NCBI GenBank assembly: GCA_017462785.1
Contig: JAFTQJ010000005.1
Coordinates: 1-40,125, forward strand
Length of the DNA: 40,125 bases
Source of the DNA: Oscillospiraceae bacterium
Lineage (GTDB): Bacteria; Bacillota; Clostridia; Oscillospirales; Ruminococcaceae
Direction: 5' to 3'
This document shows, in pieces, positions 33,823-40,125 of the stretch (position 1 is the stretch's first letter; each line of letters opens with the position of its first letter). A program made the translations under genes and the position numbers. The notes below the pieces were generated by a model. That model saw only the letters and a list, made by a program, of their open reading frames with translations, had not been told where the DNA came from and made no database searches.

Positions 33823-33839
33823 ACAATTTTCGTAATTGT
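33823..33839. promoter_or_regulatory. Candidate operator at the rbs start site
   Basis: ACAATT-TTCGT-AATTGT is an inverted repeat with 6-bp perfect arms at about +1 to +17 of the rbs transcript. A LacI/RbsR-type repressor would fit, but no rbsR gene is in the window. Inference only. Confidence 0.4.
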
Positions 33840-33846
33840 TGTATAT

Positions 33847-33875
33847 ATTATAGCATTTTTCGTAAACATTGTCAA
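33847..33875 (-). promoter_or_regulatory. Sigma-A promoter of rbsDACBK
   Basis: Minus strand: TTGACA (33875-33870), 17-bp spacer, TATAAT (33852-33847), preceded by TGC. Confidence 0.85.
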
Positions 33876-33969
33876 TAGATTTTGTACATTGTATAGAAGT
33901 TGCGTATTCAACTTCCAGTAAAGGAAAAAAGAGGAAAATAAAGAAAAAAGCAGTCTGTCGAAAAACTTT

Positions 33970-34150
33970 GTTGGGTTCAAAGGACGAAGTCCTTTGGCGG
34001 GTTGAGGGTACGCAGTACCCTCGCAATATAGCCCCTCCCCCTCTGGGGGAGGGGGAGGGGCTGCTCCCCACGGGGTGGGGAGACGTCACGAAGTGACAGA
34101 GGGGACGGCACCGGTGAGGTGGGGGCAATCTTCGGGTTTCTAACCCAGAA
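33970..34150 (-). repeat. GC-rich multi-hairpin intergenic repeat, copy 3 (extended)
   Basis: Successive hairpins: CAAAGGAC-gaa-GTCCTTTG (33978-33996), GAGGGTAC-gca-GTACCCTC (34004-34022), a CCCCTCCCCC/GGGGGAGGGG palindrome (about 34032-34056), CTCCCCA/TGGGGAG, and GTCAC-gaa-GTGAC (34085-34097). On the minus strand the first hairpin is followed by TTTGAACCC, as in copy 2 (plus strand), so it is a reverse-oriented relative. It fills the 400-bp gap between rbsD and the peptidase gene; I see no gene here. Confidence 0.65.
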
Positions 34151-34197
34151 AAAGACTTTTTTGACATGCTGAGAAAAAAGAAGAATTCGGAAAATAT

Positions 34198-34226
34198 TTG
34201 ACATAGAATGAAAAAGATGGTATAAT
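34198..34226 (+). promoter_or_regulatory. Sigma-A promoter of the dockerin peptidase gene
   Basis: TTGACA (34198-34203), 17-bp spacer, TATAAT (34221-34226). Confidence 0.85.
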
Positions 34227-34268
34227 GGAATTGTCATAGGACAGAACCCATAGAAAGGAAGGGAAACC

Positions 34269-36629
34269 ATGATGAAAAAAAATGGAATCGCCGCCCTGCT
34301 GCTCACAGCAGCAATGACGGCACAGATGACAGGGATTCAAGCCTTTGCACTCCATACCGGAGAGCTGGAGGTGGAATCTGCACGAAGAAGCACAGCTGCA
34401 ATGGAAGAGGGAAATTTTACCAGTTTTGCAGCTATTTCCAACGGCATCTCTGAAAAAGCAAAGAATGCCGTTCTGCCGGAGAGCTTTGACCTCCGCAATG
34501 AGGGTCTTGTGACGCAGGTCAAGGATCAGGGATCCTTCGGCACATGCTGGGCATTTGCAGCACTTGCTTCTCTGGAAAGCTCACTTGTCAGAGAGGATCC
34601 GCTGGTGGATCTCTCGGAATGGGCACTTGCTTATACGACCTACTGCGATGAATTCGGATTTCCCCGTACTTCCGAAAAGGAAAGCCTGTTCGATGAGGGC
34701 GGCATCTACGGCAACACCGCAGCCATGCTCGTAAGCGGCATCGGAAGTGTTCCGGAGGACTGCTTCGGTTATTTCTACGGCGACACGACCATCGAAGAAT
34801 GCGGTATGGTGGCAGATGACTGGAGGCTTGCACGTTACTGTCAGACAACGGACTGCATCACACTGGACTACTGGAACTACTCAGACAATTTTGAGGATCA
34901 GAAAAAGGCGGTCAAGAATGCGATTTATGAGGGACATGTTCTTTCCGCAAGCTATACGCACAACGACACTCTGTTCAATTTCGATACCAACGCTTACCAT
35001 TATTCTTATGATTCCGAAATAGATCCGGAGCAGGATTACCGTCATGCCATTGCCATTGTCGGCTGGGATGACAATTATCCGGCAGAGAATTTCGTTAACC
35101 CGCCCGAGAATAACGGTGCATGGCTCTGCAAGAACAGCTGGGGAACTGACTGGGGCGATCACGGTTATTTCTGGCTTTCCTATGAGTCCGAGTCAGTATG
35201 GGATTTTTTCTATCTTGACAGCGGCTCCGTGGATGAATACGAAAACATTGAACAGTATGACGAGTACGGCTTCAGCAACTCCCTGCAGGTCGGCACCGGT
35301 AACTTTGGCGATGAAACAGCATATGCAGCAAATATTTTCACTGCTGAGGAGGACTGTTATGTGACCGCTGCTATGGTTTGCACTGTTCTGACGGATGAGG
35401 ACTGTGAGATTTCCGTCTACACAGAGCTGACCAATCCCTATGACCCCACCTCCGGCGGTCTTGGTACGACGGTTTCCGTGCATCTGTCTGAAAGCGGCTA
35501 CCATACTGTGGAGCTGCCGGAACCTGTCTTTATTGCAGCAGGCGAGTCCTATTCCGTGGCTGTCAAATACAGCGGCGAGGAGGGCTACCATATTCCGACC
35601 GAGCAGGTCTACCATTCTACAACAGTCTATGATGACGGTTTTGAGGAATATTTTGAGGCAGAGCTGTATGAACGTCTGAAGGACACAAGAGAAAGAGGTC
35701 AGAGCTTCGTCAGCGTTGACGGCGTGGCATGGGAGGATCTCTATGATGTCGGATACACCTGTGAAGAAGAATTCTACACACTGACACCCGAGGACGAGGA
35801 ATGGTACAGAGAGGAAATGGGCAGGTGTCCGGTATCCTTTACCTATGAGGACATCAACCTCAATGTCTGCATCAAGGCATTCACACAGCCGGCAAACAAG
35901 GTATTCTTCTCCGAAACAAACACCTCGATTCTGAGCGGTACCGAGATCGAACTTTCCAGTTATCTGAACGAGGACATCTACTATGCGATCAATGACGGCG
36001 AGGAACAGCTCTATACAGGTCCGATCGTGTTTGATGGTGATTTCATGCAAATCGCCGCACGCACAGCCAGCGATCCGTATTTGAGCTGGGCAAAGTGCTA
36101 CAACCGCAAACAGCCCACCCTGTCAAGCCTGTTCTGCTGTGAGCCAACCGATGAATGGGACTATCACGGCTATCTTTACTTGGGCAGTGAAACGGCTCGT
36201 TTCTATACCTACGATTTCACACAGGAGGTCTCACTGCTTCCCATCGGTACCGGCGACATTTATTTCAACGATGTACTGGTGGAATCCGGTGAATACCAGA
36301 CCATTCCGGTCGGGGATGAGTACAGAACCTTCCTGAACGTCCGTGTCGAAGAGGACGGACAGTCTGCGGAATACACTGTATGCTTCAGCGACATGCTGGA
36401 TGTGCTATACGGTGATCCCAGCAATGACGGTGTTGTAGATGCGGTCGATGCTGCACAGGTGCTTCAGTACGCCGCAGCAATCGGTACGGGTGCCGATCCT
36501 CTCACTCCGGATGAATTATGGCTCTTCCGTGCGGACATCAACACGGACGATGCAGTCGATGCATCCGATGCGGCAGATATTCTGTACATTGCTGCACGGG
36601 AAGGCTCCGGTGACGGATCAGTGGGCTAA
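34269..36629 (+). CDS. Secreted papain-like (C1A) cysteine peptidase with a type I dockerin
   Basis: 786 residues. Signal peptide (cleavage near AFA, residue 27), short propeptide, then a C1A domain with oxyanion Gln87 and catalytic Cys93 (VKDQGSFGTCWAFA), His259 (RHAIAIVGWDD) and Asn289 (CKNSWGTDWGDHGYFWLSY), so it should be active. A beta-rich lectin-like domain follows (about 315-450), then a further beta region. The last 75 residues form a dockerin with two calcium-binding repeats (GDPSNDGVVDAVDAAQVLQY; ADINTDDAVDASDAADILYI). The dockerin implies attachment to a cohesin of a cellulosome-like complex. Such peptidases may process complex components or food proteins. Single gene with its own promoter and terminator. 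Confidence 0.93.
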   Translation: MMKKNGIAALLLTAAMTAQMTGIQAFALHTGELEVESARRSTAAMEEGNFTSFAAISNGISEKAKNAVLPESFDLRNEGLVTQVKDQGSFGTCWAFAALASLESSLVREDPLVDLSEWALAYTTYCDEFGFPRTSEKESLFDEGGIYGNTAAMLVSGIGSVPEDCFGYFYGDTTIEECGMVADDWRLARYCQTTDCITLDYWNYSDNFEDQKKAVKNAIYEGHVLSASYTHNDTLFNFDTNAYHYSYDSEIDPEQDYRHAIAIVGWDDNYPAENFVNPPENNGAWLCKNSWGTDWGDHGYFWLSYESESVWDFFYLDSGSVDEYENIEQYDEYGFSNSLQVGTGNFGDETAYAANIFTAEEDCYVTAAMVCTVLTDEDCEISVYTELTNPYDPTSGGLGTTVSVHLSESGYHTVELPEPVFIAAGESYSVAVKYSGEEGYHIPTEQVYHSTTVYDDGFEEYFEAELYERLKDTRERGQSFVSVDGVAWEDLYDVGYTCEEEFYTLTPEDEEWYREEMGRCPVSFTYEDINLNVCIKAFTQPANKVFFSETNTSILSGTEIELSSYLNEDIYYAINDGEEQLYTGPIVFDGDFMQIAARTASDPYLSWAKCYNRKQPTLSSLFCCEPTDEWDYHGYLYLGSETARFYTYDFTQEVSLLPIGTGDIYFNDVLVESGEYQTIPVGDEYRTFLNVRVEEDGQSAEYTVCFSDMLDVLYGDPSNDGVVDAVDAAQVLQYAAAIGTGADPLTPDELWLFRADINTDDAVDASDAADILYIAAREGSGDGSVG

Positions 36630-36645
36630 TCATCAATCTCCGAAT

Positions 36646-36680
36646 AAAGGGCTTCTGCACGGAATGTGCAGAAGCCCTTT
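36646..36680. terminator. Bidirectional terminator between the peptidase and AI-2E genes
   Basis: A perfect 15-bp stem AAAGGGCTTCTGCAC / GTGCAGAAGCCCTTT with a 5-nt loop, followed by TCGTTATT. Confidence 0.88.
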
Positions 36681-36683
36681 TCG

Positions 36684-37853
36684 TTATTCAGTTTCTTCCG
36701 TTGCAGGAACCGCTTCTGTTTTCTCCTCAGCAGGAGCAGGTGCCTGCACTGCCTCGAAACGATGCAGATCTTCACGGAGGATCCGGTAAAGTGCCGCTGC
36801 GAGCGGTACGCCCAGCAGCATGCCGAGCACGCCGGAAATGCCGCCGCCGATGGTCACGGCTGCCAGTACCCAGAGTCCGGGCAGACCGATGGAGGTGCCC
36901 ACGACCTTCGGGTAGATCAGATTGCCCTCGACCTGCTGCAATATGAGAATGAACACAAGGAACAGCAGAGCCTGCATCGGGGATTCAGTCAGGATCATGA
37001 ACGCACCCACACCGGCTCCGATATAGGCACCGGCTACGGGGATCAGTGCGGTGAATGCGACCAGTGCACCGATCATGAGAGCATAGGGGAAACGGAAGAT
37101 CAGCATACCCACCGTACAGAGCACGCCGAGGATCACGGCTTCTGTGCACTGACCGACAATGTAGCGGCGGAAGCTGTCATTCAGGATGGATGTCACATAA
37201 TGGATCTTCTCATTCCACTTGCCGTTTGCAATGCGGCGGAGCAGACGGTTGGTTTCTTCACAGAGGGTATCTTTGGAAATGAGGAGGTACATCGAGAAAA
37301 TAATGCTGATGAGGGCGGTCACGATACCGGAAAAGACGCTTGCCACAACGGAGATCACGCCGCCGACCACGTTGCCCAGTCCTGAGCCAAGCTTTTCGAT
37401 GATGCCGGACAGCTGGCTTTTCCAGTCGATCTCCAGCAGGGGCTGGAGTACTTTTTCAGGCATGAGTTTTTGATCCTTGGCATAGGTCACAGCCTTTTCC
37501 ATCAGACCGGGGAACTCGGCGAGGATCAGACGAATACATTCGCCAAGCTGGGGCACAACCAGTCCGATGATGAGTGCAGCAGCGGCAAGGATCGTCAGAA
37601 AGGCGGCGATCATGCACACAGGACGGCGTGTTGCAGCAGCCATCGGGTGGGTGCTCTTGGTGAAATAATGTTTTTCATAGAAAGTCATGGGGATATTGAT
37701 GACATACGCAATGCCGCAGCCGAGCAGAAGCGGCAGTGCAGCTGCAAATGCTGTGGAAAGCAGTCCGGCAGCAGTTGTCCAATAGGTCACTGCAAGGTAC
37801 AGCAGAAAAATGCTGACTGCGATCCTGAAGCAGGTTTTCCATTCGATTTTCAT
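36684..37853 (-). CDS. AI-2E family transporter (PerM/TqsA-like)
   Basis: 389 residues with about eight membrane helices. Family hallmarks are AYVINIPMTFYEKHYF near the N-terminus, a mid-protein amphipathic helix region, and the C-terminal LIYPKVVGTSIGLPGLWVLAAVTIGGGISGVLGMLLGVPLAA-type block (about 315-355). The soluble acidic tail is unusual in being Glu/Ala-rich. Exporters of this family move small metabolites, autoinducer-2 or ions; the substrate here is unknown. Monocistronic, with ribosome site AAAGGAG. Confidence 0.9.
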   Translation of the reverse strand: MKIEWKTCFRIAVSIFLLYLAVTYWTTAAGLLSTAFAAALPLLLGCGIAYVINIPMTFYEKHYFTKSTHPMAAATRRPVCMIAAFLTILAAAALIIGLVVPQLGECIRLILAEFPGLMEKAVTYAKDQKLMPEKVLQPLLEIDWKSQLSGIIEKLGSGLGNVVGGVISVVASVFSGIVTALISIIFSMYLLISKDTLCEETNRLLRRIANGKWNEKIHYVTSILNDSFRRYIVGQCTEAVILGVLCTVGMLIFRFPYALMIGALVAFTALIPVAGAYIGAGVGAFMILTESPMQALLFLVFILILQQVEGNLIYPKVVGTSIGLPGLWVLAAVTIGGGISGVLGMLLGVPLAAALYRILREDLHRFEAVQAPAPAEEKTEAVPATEETE

Positions 37854-37894
37854 ATTCTTCTCCTTTCATGCAGCAGATGCTGCTCCATCCTTTC

Positions 37895-37900
37895 ATTATA
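37895..37900 (-). promoter_or_regulatory. Extended -10 promoter of the AI-2E gene
   Basis: Minus strand TGT-TATAAT, an extended -10; no good -35 is visible 17 bp upstream. Confidence 0.5.
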
Positions 37901-38018
37901 ACATAAATTCTCATATAATACCAGAAGAAAAAGCGGGATTCTCAAAATATAGCAACTTCAATAAATATGCCTGTTGATATTCGGCATAATGAGAAGGGGG
38001 ACTGCCGTAATTTGCCCC

Positions 38019-38047
38019 TTTACATTTTGAACCTGACGTGTTATAAT
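38019..38047 (+). promoter_or_regulatory. Promoter of the thiol-redox operon
   Basis: TTTACA (38019-38024), 17-bp spacer, TATAAT (38042-38047), about 21 bp before the ccdA start. Confidence 0.7.
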
Positions 38048-38068
38048 AAGAAAAAACGGAGGAATTCT

Positions 38069-38722
38069 ATGCAGTATCTGATTACATTTCTGGAGGGGGT
38101 CATCTCCTTCATTTCTCCCTGCATGCTCCCCATGCTGCCGATCTATCTTTCCTATTTTGCCGGCAATGCGGACAAGAAGCAGCATACCCTTGCACGTTCT
38201 GCGGCTTTTGTGCTGGGCTTTACAGTCGTGTTCAGCCTGCTCGGACTGTTCGCCGGCAGTATCGGTGCATTCCTGTCCGCCTACCGGACGGCGGTCAATA
38301 TCGTCTGCGGCGTGATCGTCATTTTCTTCGGTCTGCACTACCTTGAAGTCATCCGCATTCCCCTGTTCAAAGGCATGCAGAAAATGCACACGGTCAACAG
38401 CCTTTTTTCAGCGTTCCTCTTCGGTGTGATCTACTCCGTGAGCCTGACTCCCTGTGTCGGTGCATTTCTCGGCTCCGCACTGATGCTCGCCTCTGCTTCG
38501 GGGACGGCGGTGCAGGGCGTTCTCCTGCTGGTGACTTATTCGCTGGGGCTGGGTCTGCCGTTCCTTCTCTCAGCAGTACTCATGGAACAGCTGAGTACTG
38601 CGTTCACATTCATCAAACAGCACTACAAGATCATTAATCTCATCAGCGGCATTTTCCTGATCGTGACCGGCATCGTGATCGCTCTGGGCTGGATGAACCG
38701 GCTGATGGCTCTCTTTTCGTGA
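38069..38722 (+). CDS. ccdA: CcdA-type thiol-disulphide electron transporter
   Basis: 217 residues from the ATG at 38069, preceded by CGGAGGAATTCT; upstream in-frame codons run back through the promoter. Six membrane helices. Conserved FISPCMLPMLPIYLSYFAG in the first helix and SLTPCVGAFLGSALMLAS in the fourth hold the two redox Cys. It carries reducing equivalents from cytoplasmic thioredoxin across the membrane to extracytoplasmic thiol proteins. First of four redox genes. Confidence 0.93.
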   Translation: MQYLITFLEGVISFISPCMLPMLPIYLSYFAGNADKKQHTLARSAAFVLGFTVVFSLLGLFAGSIGAFLSAYRTAVNIVCGVIVIFFGLHYLEVIRIPLFKGMQKMHTVNSLFSAFLFGVIYSVSLTPCVGAFLGSALMLASASGTAVQGVLLLVTYSLGLGLPFLLSAVLMEQLSTAFTFIKQHYKIINLISGIFLIVTGIVIALGWMNRLMALFS

Positions 38723-38727
38723 GGTGT

Positions 38728-39297
38728 ATGATGCAAAACAAGAAATTTGTACTTCTTCTCCTGCTGCTCTGCCTGCTGGTCGGCGGTTCTGCGGCGGGTT
38801 ACCGCTATCTGACCAGCCACAATGCGGATACCGGCATTTCCGCCGATTCCGCACCGCAGAAGATCACCGCACCGGATTTCACGGTCATGAGCCGTGCCGG
38901 AGAAGCGGTCAAGCTTTCGGATGCTTTCGGAAAGCCCTTGGTGGTCAATTTCTGGGCTACATGGTGCGGTCCGTGCAAATCCGAGCTGCCGGCATTTGAA
39001 GCCGCATACCGGAGCTATGATGATGTGGAATTCCTCATGGTGAACCTCACCGACGGTCAGCGTGAAACGACGGAGATCGTGGAAGAATTCCTCACAGAGA
39101 ACGGCTACACCTTCCCTGTGTATTATGATACGCTCACCAGTGCTGCAAATGCTTACAGTGTGTACGGGGTTCCGGTGACGTATTTCATCGGTGCTGACGG
39201 CACGATCCAGAACAGCTATATGGGAGCAATGTCCGGAGAGCAGCTCACGGCTCTGATCGAGGCACTGCTTGCAGAAGAACAGGAGGTTTTACAATGA
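38728..39297 (+). CDS. Membrane-anchored TlpA/ResA-like thioredoxin
   Basis: 189 residues. An N-terminal signal anchor (about 5-25), then a thioredoxin fold with active site WATWCGPCKSELPAF and cis-Pro loop GVPVTYFIG. It is the expected extracytoplasmic acceptor of electrons from CcdA. The ATG at 38728 follows GAGGTG; ccdA ends just 5 bp upstream. Confidence 0.9.
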   Translation: MMQNKKFVLLLLLLCLLVGGSAAGYRYLTSHNADTGISADSAPQKITAPDFTVMSRAGEAVKLSDAFGKPLVVNFWATWCGPCKSELPAFEAAYRSYDDVEFLMVNLTDGQRETTEIVEEFLTENGYTFPVYYDTLTSAANAYSVYGVPVTYFIGADGTIQNSYMGAMSGEQLTALIEALLAEEQEVLQ

Positions 39298-39491
39298 AAG
39301 TGACATTCAATGAGGACGCAGAGGTCGTGAAAATGGTCAAGGAGGGACTGGAAAAAACGGGGGGCTATTGTCCCTGCCGTCTGGAACGCACGGAGGAAAA
39401 CAAGTGCATCTGCAAGGAATTCCGTGAACAGATCAAGGATCCCGACTTTGAGGGCTACTGCCATTGCATGCTGTATTATAAATCAAAATAA
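39294..39491 (+). CDS. Ferredoxin-thioredoxin reductase catalytic-chain-like protein
   Basis: 65 residues with the FTR-beta cysteine pattern: CPC at 26-28, CIC at 38-40, CHC at 56-58. In the family these hold a [4Fe-4S] cluster and an adjacent redox disulphide and pass electrons from ferredoxin to thioredoxin. It is shorter than plant and cyanobacterial catalytic chains (about 110 residues). It overlaps the TlpA-like stop by 4 bp and lies 15 bp before a thioredoxin gene, which strongly supports the role. Confidence 0.85.
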   Translation: MKVTFNEDAEVVKMVKEGLEKTGGYCPCRLERTEENKCICKEFREQIKDPDFEGYCHCMLYYKSK

Positions 39492-39506
39492 CAGGAGGAG
39501 ATCATC

Positions 39507-39824
39507 ATGAAAGAAATCACACTGACAGCAGAAAATTTTGAGAAAGAGGTCATGCAGTCCGATATGCAGGTACTGGTGGACTTCTGGGCACCGTGGTGCG
39601 GTCCGTGCAGAATGCTTGCACCCATCGTGGAGGAGATCGCCGAGGAGTATGCGGATACTGTGAAGGTGGGCAAGGTGAACGTGGATGAACAGCCTGCACT
39701 TGCCGCACAGTTCGGCATCGCCAGCATTCCGGCACTGCTCGTATTCCGGAACGGCAAACTGGTCAACTCCGCCGTCGGCTACCGTTCTAAGGTGCTGGTG
39801 GAGGATATGCTGGGGCTTGTGTGA
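39507..39824 (+). CDS. trxA: Thioredoxin
   Basis: 105 residues with active site FWAPWCGPCRM and cis-Pro loop GIASIPALLVF; no signal peptide. Ribosome site AGGAGG. Probably the partner of the FTR-beta-like protein encoded just upstream, and the electron donor to CcdA. Confidence 0.95.
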   Translation: MKEITLTAENFEKEVMQSDMQVLVDFWAPWCGPCRMLAPIVEEIAEEYADTVKVGKVNVDEQPALAAQFGIASIPALLVFRNGKLVNSAVGYRSKVLVEDMLGLV

Positions 39825-39861
39825 GAAGAATTGTGCCTGAGAAAAACTGCATTTACAAACA

Positions 39862-39889
39862 GAGCTGCTGTACCAGAATGCAGCAGCTC
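39862..39889 (+). terminator. Hairpin after trxA
   Basis: A 9-bp stem GAGCTGCTG / CAGCAGCTC with a 10-nt loop. No T-run follows, so it is a weak or factor-assisted terminator. Confidence 0.4.
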
Positions 39890-39985
39890 AGCTTGTCGAA
39901 AAATTCATTTTGTTTCTGCATTCGCAGAAAGGAAAGATCGGTAAGGCGAAAAGTAAGGGGGAGTTTTTTGCAAAACCCCCCCTCT

Positions 39986-40119
39986 CTTTCAAACAGTCCA
40001 CCGGACTGTTTGAAAGATTCACCCCTGAAAAAAGCGACGGCATTAGGAGATTTCGCTCACTGCGGTGAGCGACAAGGGGCTTCGCCCCTTGACCCCACGA
40101 CCTTTTTGAAAAAAGGTCG
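39986..40119. repeat. Hairpin-rich non-coding end of the window (GC-rich repeat relative, copy 4)
   Basis: Successive perfect hairpins: CTTTCAAACAGTCC-acc-GGACTGTTTGAAAG (39986-40016), TCGCTCAC-tgcg-GTGAGCGA (40053-40072), AAGGGGC-ttc-GCCCCTT (40074-40090) followed by GACCCC, and CGACCTTTTT/AAAAAGGTCG (40098-40119). The third matches the hairpin shared by the other repeats. No gene is supported in 39830-40125. Confidence 0.6.
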
Positions 40120-40125
40120 ATCAAA

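Noticed and set aside
39986-40119. CRISPR array in the hairpin-rich end region
   Set aside because: Hairpins differ in sequence and spacing; there are no direct repeats with unique spacers and no cas genes.
39888-40124. 78-codon minus-strand frame at the window end
   Set aside because: It is made of the hairpin repeats and has no protein-like character.

Overview
The window looks like a contig end from an anaerobic, fibre-degrading gut or rumen Bacillota, most probably a Ruminococcus-like member of the Oscillospiraceae. The supporting evidence is a type I dockerin on a secreted protein, a GH5 cellulase lipoprotein, a Phe T-box leader, many ABC sugar-uptake genes, strong AGGAGG-type ribosome sites, and sigma-A promoters that nearly all have exactly 17-bp spacers. 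The species is inferred, not proven. The first 20 bases are a poly-G tract that looks like an assembly end.

Layout. (1) 353-7784, minus strand: two sugar ABC permeases, then, after a 310-bp repeat-bearing gap, an HlyD-type adaptor, a MacB-core-like membrane protein and a very large solute-binding lipoprotein. A LacI-type regulator (8348-9355) is divergent. (2) 9525-13378, plus strand: a membrane-stress-like cluster (lipoprotein, small membrane protein, NfeD, SPFH/slipin, zinc-ribbon protein, DUF4003-like protein), followed by a decayed duplication scar and a small membrane protein. (3) 13424-16185: a minus-strand fucose-mutarotase (RbsD/FucU) gene, then a plus-strand lipoprotein and beta-propeller protein. 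(4) 16235-16875, minus: an apparently non-coding transcript of about 600 nt with its own promoter and terminator. (5) 17042-24925, minus: one tight operon of cellulase, recQ, tex, a zinc-ribbon membrane protein and a Cache-HAMP-GGDEF cyclase. (6) 25152-28904, minus: pheS-pheT under a T-box, with pheS frameshifted in this sequence. (7) 28933-33875, minus: a complete rbsDACBK ribose operon. (8) 34198-36629, plus: a secreted papain-like peptidase with a dockerin. (9) 36684-37853, minus: an AI-2E family transporter. (10) 38019-39824, plus: a thiol-redox operon (CcdA, TlpA-like, FTR-beta-like, thioredoxin). (11) 39830-40125: non-coding hairpin repeats.

The most interesting signals are non-coding. 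Two copies of a palindrome-bounded, multi-hairpin element (13880-14050 and 24952-25028) each sit exactly between a promoter and the ribosome site of a carbohydrate gene (fucU-like and GH5 cellulase). Their stems differ by compensatory changes, as expected of a conserved RNA. The roughly 600-nt transcript at 16235-16845 has many hairpins, including one with a symmetric GA/GA internal loop, and lacks a substantial ORF, so it is a good candidate large structured RNA. Other oddities are the import/export hybrid transporter locus, a cysteine-rich tail on the ribose-binding protein, and an operon coupling a cellulase to DNA/RNA housekeeping genes.
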